The position numbers were made by a program, and so were the translations under genes. From contig NHDG01000067.1 in assembly GCA_002167285.1 (NCBI GenBank), positions 86,093 through 150,092 on the forward strand: 64,000 nucleotides of DNA. The letters run 5' to 3'. Positions 18,481 to 28,491 of this stretch are shown piece after piece. The stretch is from Planctomycetia bacterium TMED53. GTDB lineage: Bacteria; Planctomycetota; UBA8108; UBA1146. The notes under the pieces were generated by a model, which saw only the letters and a program-made list of their open reading frames with translations, searched no databases and was not told where the DNA came from. Numbering within the stretch: position 1 is the stretch's first letter; the number at the start of each line of letters is the position of its first letter.

Positions 18481-21123
18481 ATGAATCTGCTGATCCTGTT
18501 TCTCATTGGTCTCGGGTTTCCGGCGTTGGCCGCTGATCCTCCCGTCGATCCGGTCGGAGGTGACGGCTCAAAAGGAAGCATGAAATTTGAGATCATAGAC
18601 ACCGATGGAGAAGCGGTTCCATCGCGGCTAACCTTCCGCAAAACTGATGGCACTCGACAAAAGTTTTTTAGTGAAACCCAAGTGCTCCCTAAAGACCTTG
18701 CGATTCGCGATGACGTTATTTGCACCCTCTCAGGGAGGGGACACATCACACTCCCGGTCGGTAAATGGGTGGTTTATGCCAGCCGTGGGCCAGAATGGAG
18801 TATCGATCGCCAAGAGGTTTCCATCTCAGCCGATACCATGACAGAGGTGACATTTCGCCTGGAGCAACAGATCGATTCAAGCGGTTGGGCCGCAGCAGAC
18901 TATCATCTGCATACTTTGACCTACTCTGGTCACGGCGATAGCAACATGACTGAGCGCATCATCAGTATCGCTAGTGAAGCTCTCGAAGTCGGGATCGCCA
19001 CCGACCACAACCACCACACCGATTACTCTCCCACCATTTCGGAGTTATCAGCGGGGGAACACTTCCAGGGAATCGTTGGCAATGAGATTTCAGTGCCCCT
19101 CGGTCACTTCAATGCTTTTCCTCTGGAACCATGGGGAGAAGTAGTCGATGTCAATTCCTCCAATGGCCCCAGGATGTTCCGCGCTGTTCGCAAGATGGGG
19201 ACCGAAGGTGGCGAAGTACCGGTGATCCAGGTCAATCACCCTCGCTGGGAAGCGATCGATTACTTCCGAATCGCAGGCCTCGATCCCATCACTGGTAAAT
19301 CCGCTGATCATGATTGGTCCCTCGATTTTGACAGCGTCGAGATCTTCAATGAAAACCCAGGTTGGGGTTACTACGATGCGGAGACGACTGACAGAAATGT
19401 CGGAACCAGTCGCCACTCTGTTCTCGAAGACTGGCATAACCTCCTCAATCATGGCGCCCGCATCACTGCAGTCGGCAATTCCGATAGTCACACCGTCAAT
19501 GTCAACCTGGCCGGCTGGCCGCGAAATTACTTTCCCGTCTCTAATGACCAACCGGGGCAAATCCCTGTCAAAGAAATCTGTGACACCGTCAAAAATGGTC
19601 AAGTTTTCACTACCTACGGCCCCTTTATAAAGTTTTCAGTCAATGGCAAAGGGATGGGTGAAACGGTCAAAGCGGAGAGAGCAGCAGTTCGTCTGAGTGT
19701 CGAGGTTTACGCAGCGGATTGGATCGATGTCGATCGAGTCCTCGTCGTCGTCGATGGAGATGTGGTCGAAACGATCCCTGTTCCAGAGACTCGAGAGATT
19801 CTCCGACTCAAGGATGAGCGAAAGATACCGGTACGGACTGACGGCTGGATCGCCATTCGTGTGGAGGGTGATGACAGTCTCGCCCCGATCGTGCCCGACA
19901 AGGATCGGCCCATTCTCCCCATCGCGATGACGAACCCCATCTACGTCGATGTCGATGGAGATGGTCGTGTCACCGCGCCAGTGGAAGTCGCGCGTAACTG
20001 GCTCGAAAACCATAAAGGTGACTCCATGCACCTCCATGCAGAGTGGCAAGCGAGACAACCCCATCAAAGAGTCGCGATGCTCCACGCCTGCACCGATGAT
20101 TCAGAAACGGTTCGAACTCTTTTGAAATGGGGACTGCAAGATCCCTCACGGCTCGTCTGGCTCGCTGCTTGTCGAACCATGGAGGAGCTGGAACTTAGAA
20201 ACGATGCAGACTTGACCGCTGAGTTACTGAAAAAGTATTCGCTAGAGGGTCTCGATCACTGGGCACTCTCAGTCATCTTAAAGGCGATGCCCCCTGAAGA
20301 AAGTGGCCCCCGCATCGCTGAACTCCTTGGTCGCAAAGGTAAGAACGCTTTAGGAATTCATACCAGACAGGTGATTTCACTTCTTCCCGGACACTTTGTC
20401 CGTCGTGTGTTCATCTCTGAACCATTCCCGGGGGGTGGCAAGGAAGGTATCGAAGGAGTCCTCGCGCTTCCTGCTCAAGAACGTCAAACCACAAGAGTCC
20501 TCCTCTCCACTGAAGAAGGGCCTTTTGATCTTCAGCAGTATGGAGAAGAGCGTGGACGTTCAGAGGATTGCGTATTCCTGATGCGCTGTGTTTTGATCAG
20601 CCCCGGCGATCGTCAAGTAAACCTTGCCGCCGGCTCCGATGATGGTTGCCTCATACAAGTGAACGGAGTCACCGTCGTCGAGGATTTTTCTGAGCAAGGC
20701 GTCGATCCACTCGATCACTTGATTCAGGTTCCGCTGAAAAAAGGAACCAATGAAATCCTCTTCTTCGTCGAAAATGGTGGCGGAAATTCAGGAGCTTCTC
20801 TGAGGGTTCTCGATGAAAAAGTCGTCGTTCAGTCTGCTGAAAAAAGCAGTCTGAAGCCTTCCATCTCCCCTCGAGACAAAGTGGTTTCAGATCTCGCCGC
20901 ACTCCATGCCGCGGCAACGATCTTCTTTCTGGATCGTAACGAATGGCCAGCAGCGGTCTCTGACCTCGTCGATGCAAAATTGATTCAATCGATAACCACG
21001 GATCCCTGGGGTGGGGAATATCAGATCATTCAAAGTGGCAACAAAGTAGAAGTGCTGTGCCTGGGAGCAGACGGATCAGAGGGCGGCATCGGCTTGGAAG
21101 CCGATGTTCGATACTCCCCCTAG
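18481..21123 (+). CDS. Secreted CehA/McbA-type PHP-like metallohydrolase with PA14-like and C-terminal GspG-like domains
   Basis: Signal peptide MNLLILFLIGLGFPALA; ADYHLHTLTYSGHG…GIATDHNHHTDYSP; GNSDSHTVN; C-term TDPWGGEYQIIQSGNKVEVLCLGADGSEGGIGLEADV; ORF can extend to 18397. Confidence 0.77.
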   Translation: MNLLILFLIGLGFPALAADPPVDPVGGDGSKGSMKFEIIDTDGEAVPSRLTFRKTDGTRQKFFSETQVLPKDLAIRDDVICTLSGRGHITLPVGKWVVYASRGPEWSIDRQEVSISADTMTEVTFRLEQQIDSSGWAAADYHLHTLTYSGHGDSNMTERIISIASEALEVGIATDHNHHTDYSPTISELSAGEHFQGIVGNEISVPLGHFNAFPLEPWGEVVDVNSSNGPRMFRAVRKMGTEGGEVPVIQVNHPRWEAIDYFRIAGLDPITGKSADHDWSLDFDSVEIFNENPGWGYYDAETTDRNVGTSRHSVLEDWHNLLNHGARITAVGNSDSHTVNVNLAGWPRNYFPVSNDQPGQIPVKEICDTVKNGQVFTTYGPFIKFSVNGKGMGETVKAERAAVRLSVEVYAADWIDVDRVLVVVDGDVVETIPVPETREILRLKDERKIPVRTDGWIAIRVEGDDSLAPIVPDKDRPILPIAMTNPIYVDVDGDGRVTAPVEVARNWLENHKGDSMHLHAEWQARQPHQRVAMLHACTDDSETVRTLLKWGLQDPSRLVWLAACRTMEELELRNDADLTAELLKKYSLEGLDHWALSVILKAMPPEESGPRIAELLGRKGKNALGIHTRQVISLLPGHFVRRVFISEPFPGGGKEGIEGVLALPAQERQTTRVLLSTEEGPFDLQQYGEERGRSEDCVFLMRCVLISPGDRQVNLAAGSDDGCLIQVNGVTVVEDFSEQGVDPLDHLIQVPLKKGTNEILFFVENGGGNSGASLRVLDEKVVVQSAEKSSLKPSISPRDKVVSDLAALHAAATIFFLDRNEWPAAVSDLVDAKLIQSITTDPWGGEYQIIQSGNKVEVLCLGADGSEGGIGLEADVRYSP

Positions 21124-23108
21124 GAGAGTTCCGCCAACTTTTCATGATTCACTTCCCTGCGATCCTCTCGACGTCGGGTCCACCCCTGCTTGTCGAGGTG
21201 CTCCAGCAAGGGGATGGCAAATTTCCGAGTCGTTCCCAAGAGGTCCTTCGCTTCCGATGCACTGAAGGGCCCTGAAGTTTCATGGTGGGCAGCTAGGCGC
21301 CTGACCGCTTCAAGAATCGCTTCTTCCAAGAGAACGACATCAGGGGTCAATCGCACCAACTCACCCCGATCGACCAATAGAGATTGAAGTTTGCTAAGGA
21401 GAGCTTCGGTGGTTCCGAACTCCGGTGCCAAATCCTCATTTCGCCCAGCTTCAAATAGGTTTCCTGCCAGATAGTTACGGTACTTCTCCAGCACTGCTCT
21501 TTCAGCTTCCGGAATAGGCGGTTCAAAATCTGGAATAGAAAGCCTTCCACCACGCAATCTATCAAGACGGCCCTCTGCGACCAAACTTTCATAAACCGCT
21601 TCAAGAAAACCATCTTCGAGTCGAAGTGCATCGCGAATTTCAAGGGCCTTCACCGATACACGATAAGGGTCTTGGCGGAATACTGTCTCGATGGCACCGG
21701 TGATACGCTCACCTGCCATTCTCATTCCCTCTTGAACCAACCAACGACCACCTTGCAAAGAAGTGACCTCACCAGCTGAAGCGAGTTCTTCAAGATACTC
21801 GGCAACCTGCTCCTGGGTGACGGTCATACGACGTGACAATTCTTCGGTCGTGTGAATCTCCAGTAATGCATCCTGAAGAAGACTGCGTAAATAATCTTGT
21901 GGGCTGTCGAGTGCTGTCATCTTTCGCCGTACCGATTCGACGACAAAATCTTTACCGGTCTTCAGGCGCCAGCGAGAACGGTCGAGAATTTCTCCACCAC
22001 CCAGGGTGATCATCGGCGAAGTTTGACGCAGGACGAAGCGATCACCAGGAGCGACGACGACCGGCTCCTCCAGCCGAATCTGTGCCACCGCCTCTTCCCC
22101 CGGTTCCAAACTGGTGCAATCGAGCAGGTACAGGCGCCCGACCGCTTCTGTCGTGCCCTGCAAAAACCGAATCGGCATTCGATGGGTTAACGGTTGAGAC
22201 AAACCTGACAGGGACCGCAAGCTGACTTCGAGCATCTCGGTTGCGGTAAAATAGCCCGGTGTTGCAGCCACCATTCCTCGACTCAGGTCCTTATAATTGA
22301 CATCCGCCAAGTTAATCGCTGTCGAATGACCGGCACGTGCACGATCCACTGTTACTTTGTAGGCTTGCAAGCCGCGAACCCTACCTTGATGTTCGCCAGG
22401 AAGAATCTCCAATCGATCATCCTTGGCTACAGCTCCACTTACAGGAACACCGGTGATGACTGTCCCGTGCCCCTTCGAGGAAAAAACCCTCTGGATCGGT
22501 AAGCGAAAAACACCTTCCGTATCCCGAGATGGCAATTCGCCAATGATGCCGATGACTTCATCACGTAATGCGTCGATCCCATCGCCGGTCTCAGCACTCA
22601 CCCTGAGCATAGGAGCATCCTCGAGGAAGGTCCCTTGCACCGTTTCACGAATTTCTTCCTCGACCAACTCCAGCATCTCGCTATCGACTAAGTCGATCTT
22701 ATTGATGGCGATCACTCCGCGCTCAACTCCGAGGAGGGTCATGATGGCGAGGTGCTCCAAAGTTTGAGGCATCACTGAATCGTCTGCGGCAACCACCAAA
22801 ACGACTAAATCGATGCCGCTGGCCCCAGCGACCATGTTGCGGATAAATTTTTCGTGGCCAGGAACATCGATGATCCCTACCAGCTCACCCCCCGGCAGCT
22901 TCATCGGCGCAAAACCAAGATCGATGGTCAATCCGCGATCTTTCTCCTCAGGGAGCCGATCTGGGTCAATCCCCGTCAAACGGCGCACTAAAGACGACTT
23001 TCCATGGTCGATATGTCCGGCGGTGCCGACAACGACACCGAAAATGCTGTCTTCTGTGGCCAAATGGGTCCTCCGGAACCGGTTCAACAATTTCATGGCA
23101 GAACTCAA
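21120..23108 (-). CDS. selB: Selenocysteine-specific translation elongation factor SelB
   Basis: VVVGTAGHIDHGKSSLVRRLTGIDPDRLPEEKDRGLTIDLGFAPMKLPGGELVGIIDVPGHEKFIRNMVAGASGIDLVVLVVAADDSVMPQTLEHL; long C-terminal winged-helix extension; likely TTG start at 23063 behind GGAGG. Confidence 0.96.
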   Translation of the reverse strand: MSSAMKLLNRFRRTHLATEDSIFGVVVGTAGHIDHGKSSLVRRLTGIDPDRLPEEKDRGLTIDLGFAPMKLPGGELVGIIDVPGHEKFIRNMVAGASGIDLVVLVVAADDSVMPQTLEHLAIMTLLGVERGVIAINKIDLVDSEMLELVEEEIRETVQGTFLEDAPMLRVSAETGDGIDALRDEVIGIIGELPSRDTEGVFRLPIQRVFSSKGHGTVITGVPVSGAVAKDDRLEILPGEHQGRVRGLQAYKVTVDRARAGHSTAINLADVNYKDLSRGMVAATPGYFTATEMLEVSLRSLSGLSQPLTHRMPIRFLQGTTEAVGRLYLLDCTSLEPGEEAVAQIRLEEPVVVAPGDRFVLRQTSPMITLGGGEILDRSRWRLKTGKDFVVESVRRKMTALDSPQDYLRSLLQDALLEIHTTEELSRRMTVTQEQVAEYLEELASAGEVTSLQGGRWLVQEGMRMAGERITGAIETVFRQDPYRVSVKALEIRDALRLEDGFLEAVYESLVAEGRLDRLRGGRLSIPDFEPPIPEAERAVLEKYRNYLAGNLFEAGRNEDLAPEFGTTEALLSKLQSLLVDRGELVRLTPDVVLLEEAILEAVRRLAAHHETSGPFSASEAKDLLGTTRKFAIPLLEHLDKQGWTRRREDRREVNHEKLAELS

Positions 23109-23115
23109 GTTCTGC
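23098..23115. promoter_or_regulatory. Inverted repeat GCAGAACT-CA-AGTTCTGC between selB and a divergent membrane-protein gene
   Basis: Direct reading. Confidence 0.5.
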
Positions 23116-23155
23116 TCCCTTGACGATAACCGAGTTTTGTTCCAGCATCATTGCC

Positions 23156-24028
23156 ATGAGCACCGCCAGAGATGAAATCTTCTGTAAGTTTGCCATTCAG
23201 CAAGGCCTCTGGTCCAAAGAGGAGGCCGTGCTGTTTTTGAACCATTTCCGTTCGGAGGGCTCCCCCGGCAGATTTGGTGATTGGGCTGCCGAACAGGGAG
23301 CGATCTCTGCAGAAATCGCCCAACGTATCGAAGCCGCCATCGATAAAAGGATCGGTGCTTCTCCAGCAGCAACAAACCAACCTGGCAAGAAACCTGCCTC
23401 CGGAAATACGGGGGGAAGTGCAGCAGCGGGCCGCGGTGGTAAAACTCGCCGTCGTCGCAAACGGGGTGGTGGTGGTCTCGGTCTCGATTTTGAAAAGAAT
23501 CCGGTTCAGACCTCGATCTATCTCGCATGTGGAATTTTGGCGCTTGGGCTCGTGGTATACGTCATCTACAACTTCCAAAAAGCGGATCCACCACCGCCAC
23601 CGAAGACTACTGAAGAATCCCAAAGTGAATCTTCGAGTTCTTCGACATCCGCCACCGCAAACGAAGCGCCTCCAGCGCCCATCTTCAGTGAAGAAGAACT
23701 GCTGAATATGGACAACCGAATCAACGTCGCCATCACCGATGCACGTCAGTACCTGCGAGATGGAAAACTCTATCTGGGCATCAATATTCTCAACAAGTTG
23801 CGGGAGGACCTCGGAGGCAACGACCTTCCCGAAGCACAAAGATCACGACTCGATTCTCAACTTGCCGAGTTGTCAGAAATTCGTGAAGGCACCTATTCAG
23901 ACCTTCTCGAAGAATTACGCGAGGCCAAAGGGAGCGGCTCAGATCAAGATGTGCAAGACGCCCTCGATGAAATCGAACAAAACTGCGGCCCCGATTTCCG
24001 CGCCCGCGCCGAGAAGGAGGGGGCCTAA
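23156..24028 (+). CDS. Hypothetical single-TM protein with basic pre-TM segment and alpha-helical C-terminal domain
   Basis: RRRRKRGGGG…TSIYLACGILALGLVVYVIYNF; PPPPPK and Ser-rich linker; ORF can extend to 23120. Confidence 0.75.
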   Translation: MSTARDEIFCKFAIQQGLWSKEEAVLFLNHFRSEGSPGRFGDWAAEQGAISAEIAQRIEAAIDKRIGASPAATNQPGKKPASGNTGGSAAAGRGGKTRRRRKRGGGGLGLDFEKNPVQTSIYLACGILALGLVVYVIYNFQKADPPPPPKTTEESQSESSSSSTSATANEAPPAPIFSEEELLNMDNRINVAITDARQYLRDGKLYLGINILNKLREDLGGNDLPEAQRSRLDSQLAELSEIREGTYSDLLEELREAKGSGSDQDVQDALDEIEQNCGPDFRARAEKEGA

Positions 24029-24042
24029 GCCCCGCTTGCACC

Positions 24043-24939
24043 ATGGCTCGTGAAAGACTCCAGAAATACCTGGCCCGCTGCGGCCATGGATCCCGCCGCC
24101 GCGCTGAGCTTCTCATCGAAAAAGGGCTCGTCTTCGTCAATGGCGAAGTCGCTGATCTCGGAGTCAGCATTCAGCCTGGCAAAGATGAAGTCGTCCTTCA
24201 TGGTGAAAAGGTCCAGCCCCCCAAGACTCTGACCGTCATGTTTCACAAGACCGCAGGAACGATCACCAGCACCCATGACACCCACGATCGCTTGACCGTC
24301 ATGGACATGCTGCCAAAACGAATCGTCGATGCAGGGGTTCTTCCTGCCGGAAGGCTCGACTTAGAAACCGAAGGATTACTAATCTTCACCAATGACGGTG
24401 ATCTTTTGCACCGCATCACCCACCCGCGCTACCGCTGCCGTAAGGAATATTTTGTCGTCCTGTCGCGCGCGCCATCCGAAAGAATATTGGAAACCCTTCG
24501 TCGAGGGGTCTTCCTCCCCGATGTTGGTAAAGAAACCTCCCCCGCACAGATCACCCGTCTGCGCCGCCGCAAGGATGGCACCGCTTCACTCCACATCGTC
24601 ATTCACGAGGGAATGAAGAGACAGATCAGGCGTATGTTCTCAGGGCAGGGCCTCGAAGTGACATATCTCAAACGAATCTCTATCGGAAAACTGAGCCTCG
24701 ACGACCTCGCCCCTGGCAAGTACCGAACCCTTCGTGATCGAGACCTCGCGCAGTTATTGAAATCCGATGAGGACGAAAAAAACCGTCCTCCCCATCCGAA
24801 GGGACGAGGAGGACGGTCGAGCTCCAAAGGAGGCTCTGGAAGGAGTTCAAGGGGCACGAGTGGCCAACGTGAAGGTCAAAAGCGAGGTCAACAGCGTGGC
24901 GGTCAACAGCGCGGCGGGCAACGCAGAAGCCAACGTTAA
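24043..24939 (+). CDS. 23S rRNA pseudouridine synthase, RluB-like, with RG/Q-rich tail
   Basis: RERLQKYLARCGHGSRRRAELLIEKGLVFVNGE; LPAGRLDLETEGLLIFTNDGDL; GMKRQIRRMFSGQGLEVTYLKRISIGKL. Confidence 0.93.
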   Translation: MARERLQKYLARCGHGSRRRAELLIEKGLVFVNGEVADLGVSIQPGKDEVVLHGEKVQPPKTLTVMFHKTAGTITSTHDTHDRLTVMDMLPKRIVDAGVLPAGRLDLETEGLLIFTNDGDLLHRITHPRYRCRKEYFVVLSRAPSERILETLRRGVFLPDVGKETSPAQITRLRRRKDGTASLHIVIHEGMKRQIRRMFSGQGLEVTYLKRISIGKLSLDDLAPGKYRTLRDRDLAQLLKSDEDEKNRPPHPKGRGGRSSSKGGSGRSSRGTSGQREGQKRGQQRGGQQRGGQRRSQR

Positions 24940-25352
24940 TCCAAGATCACCTGCAGGTAGCCATCCACATCAGTCGAATCGATGACCACTTCCCACAATC
25001 CAGGTACTCCCAAATCAGAGAGCGCTTTATAGATCACATTGCCACCATTACCGAAAAATGTTTCGTCATAAATTTTGAAGTTAAAATTATCAAAGATCCG
25101 AATCCGTACGATTCCATCAAACTTCAATCCATCGAGAGTGACGAAGGCATCACTTAAAGTCGTGAACCAGAGGTAGCTCTCTGAGTAGTAGAAGTTTGAA
25201 AAATCGCCCGAATAGGTGAAGAGCTGTGAATCTCGGGTGACCAAAGGGTCATTGATGCAACTGCCACAGCCGTAGTTCTTGCACCCCGAAGATAAGATCA
25301 ACACCGCTGCCAACCCTGCAGCCAAAACACGAGAAGACATCGTTACTCCCAT
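24936..25352 (-). CDS. Small putative lipoprotein
   Basis: Signal peptide with lipobox-like LILSSGC. Confidence 0.7.
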   Translation of the reverse strand: MGVTMSSRVLAAGLAAVLILSSGCKNYGCGSCINDPLVTRDSQLFTYSGDFSNFYYSESYLWFTTLSDAFVTLDGLKFDGIVRIRIFDNFNFKIYDETFFGNGGNVIYKALSDLGVPGLWEVVIDSTDVDGYLQVILD

Positions 25353-25592
25353 CCAGAGACCTTCATGGCCTCAGAAGATAGACGTACCGCCGCTTCGATT
25401 ATTCATCGGTTTTTTATCTGCCAGAAACCACCCGCCCAACCAGACCAGTAGGATGGTCCCAAATTCGCCTATTCAAGCTATGCGGGTCTATTTCTTCGTA
25501 GATTCAGCCGTCACCTCTCGGCTATCCTGTGGATTGGCTCTGGGATTTTAATTCCCGTTTCCTGGACAGCTTCCCCTGAGAAAGGTCACTTT

Positions 25593-28241
25593 ATGCGGCT
25601 CAACACAATGTGCATCCGCCTGTGCCTCACCGCCCTGATTCTCCTTCTGGTCTCACCCATCGGCTGGGCCCACGATCCATTTGACGAGATTCCCCCACCC
25701 TTCTTGGTCGTCGACAAACTCGAGCGGGAAGACCCTTTCCGCCAACTGGATGATGTTTTACCGACCCCCAATGAGTCGCGACTCGGTTCCGGTGCACCGG
25801 GACCTGGATACTGGCAACAAAAGGTCGATATGGAAATCGACGTAACTCTCGATGCCGTAAACCATCAACTCGATGGTCATGAGAAGGTGACCTACCACAA
25901 TAATTCACCCCACACTCTGACCTACCTTTGGATGCAACTGGATCAGAATCGCTTCCGCGAAGATTCGATTGGAAATCGCTCAAGAGCGACAGACCCCAAC
26001 GACGAACAAAGCATTCGCTGGCTGAGACGCCTCGCTTTCCAGCAACAGTTCGAGGGCGGTTTTCAAATTGAATCGATCGTCGATACTGCAGGAAACGCTG
26101 TTCCCTTTATCATCAACGACACTCTCTTGAGAATTGATCTCCCCAAGCCATTGGCTCCGGGAGAAACCTTCACCTATTCCTTGAAGTGGCAGCACAATAT
26201 CGTCAACGCCAAAGTCCTTCGCGCCCGTGGAGGTTACGAATGGTTTGAAGATGCGGGTAATGCCATCTACGAGATGGCGCAGTGGTTTCCGCGCATGTGC
26301 GCCTACACCGATTACGCCGGATGGCAAAACAAACAATTCATCGGCAGTGGTGAGTTCACATTGGAGTTCGGTGATTACCTCGTCAATATCACCGTGCCCG
26401 ACACCTTTGTCGTCACTGCAACCGGGGAACTGACCAACTCTGACGAGGTCATGACCGAAACACAAATGAAGCGCCTCAAGGAATCGGAGACTGCGGCGAA
26501 ACCGATGTTTGTCATCACGCCGGAGGAGGCCCTCGCCAATGAAGAGAAGGAAGCCACCGGCACGCGTACTTGGAGATTTGACGCCAAGAATGTTCGCGAC
26601 TTCGCCTGGGCAGCCTCCCCAAAGTTCATCTGGGACTCTCTTGGAGTCGAGGTTCCCGGTGGTGAACTCACGATGGCGATGTCCTTCTACCCCAATGAAG
26701 GCGAGCCTCTGTGGAGTAAATACTCAACCCATGCCATCGCCCACACTCTCGAGGTCTTCTCTGAGATGTGTACTCCCTACCCCTACCCCGTCGCCATCAG
26801 TGTGAATGGTCCTGTCGGTGGCATGGAATACCCGATGATCTGCTTCAACGGCCCGCGCCCGGAGAAGGACGGCACCTACTCTGAACGAACAAAGTACGGC
26901 CTGATCGGCGTCATCATCCACGAAGTCGGACACAACTGGTTCCCGATGATCATCAACTCGGATGAGCGTCAGTGGACGTGGATGGATGAGGGACTCAACA
27001 CCTTTGTACAATTCGTCACTCAACTCTCGTGGGAAGAGAAATACCCTTCTCGCCGTGGTGAAGCACGCAACATCACCGGTTTCATGACCAGCCCGAATCA
27101 GATGCCGATCATGACCAATAGCGAGCAACTGATTCAGTTCGGCAACAACGCCTATGCCAAGCCCGCCACCGCCCTCAATATCCTGCGCGAGAGTGTCATG
27201 GGCCGTGAACTCTTCGATTTCGCGTTCCGTGAATACTGCAAACGTTGGGAATTCCGTCGCCCCGAGCCCGCAGACCTCTTCCGTACCCTTGAAGATGCCA
27301 GCGGCATGGATCTGGATTGGTTCTGGCGCGGTTGGTTCTACACCACCGATCACGCGGATCTCGCCATCGAGAGTGTCGTTCGTTACCACATGGACAGCGG
27401 CAATCCGGATGTCGAGAAGCCCCTCCAAAAAGAGGAGCGCGACAGCGATCCAGAGTGGATCAGCCGAACCAACAACAAGGATATTCCATTCCGTAGCGAT
27501 CGCTTCCCGGAGCTGCTCGACTTCTACAATAGCTTCGATGAACTCGATGTCACCGCTGAGGATCGCCGTGGTTACGAAGCCTTCCTCGCACGACTCGATG
27601 CCGGTGATGAAGAACTCCTCAATCGGGATTGGAACTTCACCGTCATTCGCTTGCGGAACTACGGAGGTCTAGTGATGCCAGTTCCAGTACGCATCACCTA
27701 CTCCAGTGGAAAAACTGAAGAGCAGCACCTTCCCGCTGAATTGTGGCGCTCCAATCCGCGGGTGATTTCACGTCTTCTCGTCACTCCAGAACCGGTGGTC
27801 AAGGTCGAGATCGACCCCAACCTGGAAATCGCCGATGGAGATCGCAGCAACAACACCTATCCTCAAGAGATCGACCAAAAACGCTTCCGAATTCGTCCTG
27901 ATTCCGATCGATCAAACCCGATGCAACGCTCCCGTGATGAAAGATTGCTGAAAGAAGCAGAGCTGGCTGCAGGAAGGTTGGGTCAAGAGATCGCCAAGCG
28001 CATCGCCTCCAACACCGTGGGAACCCCAGTGCCAGCAGCTTCTGGAATCATCTCTGAGTTACGCCAAGACTTCTTCAATGATCCCTTCGGATCTGAGTTC
28101 TCCGTCTTCGATTTCGAAGGTGAAGAAGGCATCGCCCGCATCTATTCGGTCGGGCCCGATGGCGATCCTGGAACCGCTGACGATTTGACGTGGATTGTTC
28201 GTAAGGATGGTCACATCGATTGGTGGATCTCCGAAAAATAA
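25593..28241 (+). CDS. M1-family-like zinc metallopeptidase, secreted
   Basis: VIIHEVGHNWFPMIINSDERQWTWMDEGLNTF (HExxH…E); signal peptide. Confidence 0.93.
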   Translation: MRLNTMCIRLCLTALILLLVSPIGWAHDPFDEIPPPFLVVDKLEREDPFRQLDDVLPTPNESRLGSGAPGPGYWQQKVDMEIDVTLDAVNHQLDGHEKVTYHNNSPHTLTYLWMQLDQNRFREDSIGNRSRATDPNDEQSIRWLRRLAFQQQFEGGFQIESIVDTAGNAVPFIINDTLLRIDLPKPLAPGETFTYSLKWQHNIVNAKVLRARGGYEWFEDAGNAIYEMAQWFPRMCAYTDYAGWQNKQFIGSGEFTLEFGDYLVNITVPDTFVVTATGELTNSDEVMTETQMKRLKESETAAKPMFVITPEEALANEEKEATGTRTWRFDAKNVRDFAWAASPKFIWDSLGVEVPGGELTMAMSFYPNEGEPLWSKYSTHAIAHTLEVFSEMCTPYPYPVAISVNGPVGGMEYPMICFNGPRPEKDGTYSERTKYGLIGVIIHEVGHNWFPMIINSDERQWTWMDEGLNTFVQFVTQLSWEEKYPSRRGEARNITGFMTSPNQMPIMTNSEQLIQFGNNAYAKPATALNILRESVMGRELFDFAFREYCKRWEFRRPEPADLFRTLEDASGMDLDWFWRGWFYTTDHADLAIESVVRYHMDSGNPDVEKPLQKEERDSDPEWISRTNNKDIPFRSDRFPELLDFYNSFDELDVTAEDRRGYEAFLARLDAGDEELLNRDWNFTVIRLRNYGGLVMPVPVRITYSSGKTEEQHLPAELWRSNPRVISRLLVTPEPVVKVEIDPNLEIADGDRSNNTYPQEIDQKRFRIRPDSDRSNPMQRSRDERLLKEAELAAGRLGQEIAKRIASNTVGTPVPAASGIISELRQDFFNDPFGSEFSVFDFEGEEGIARIYSVGPDGDPGTADDLTWIVRKDGHIDWWISEK

Positions 28242-28262
28242 TACCACTGAAATTTTGACGAC

Positions 28263-28319
28263 GAGCGGATCCGCAGGAGGACAGAGGACGACCTCCTGCC
28301 CGGATCCGCTCTTTTTTTT
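28263..28319 (+). terminator. Rho-independent terminator after M1 peptidase
   Basis: GAGCGGATCCGCAGGAGG…CCTCCTGCCCGGATCCGCTC followed by T8. Confidence 0.95.
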
Positions 28320-28380
28320 GCCCCAGCTCTCACTTCACTTCTTCAAATCCCCACCCACCTGCGTTCTTCACACCTTTTCA

Positions 28381-28406
28381 TGGCCCTATTTCATGGCCCT
28401 ATTTCA
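28381..28406. repeat. 13-bp direct repeat x2 (TGGCCCTATTTCA)
   Basis: 28381-28393 and 28394-28406 identical. Confidence 0.9.
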
Positions 28407-28491
28407 TTAACCGAATTCCATTTCAAATCCCTGGAAGATGGCACTCGTCTTGCAATGCCTCCCTCCCGCCCTAATCACGAGGAGGAGAATC

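Noticed and set aside
23105-23839. 244-aa minus ORF opposite the selB-adjacent membrane protein
   Set aside because: Low-complexity Arg/Thr/Cys-rich translation typical of a reverse-frame artefact
26724-27428. 234-aa minus ORF opposite M1 peptidase
   Set aside because: Covers the HEVGHNWF active-site coding region of the plus strand; shadow ORF
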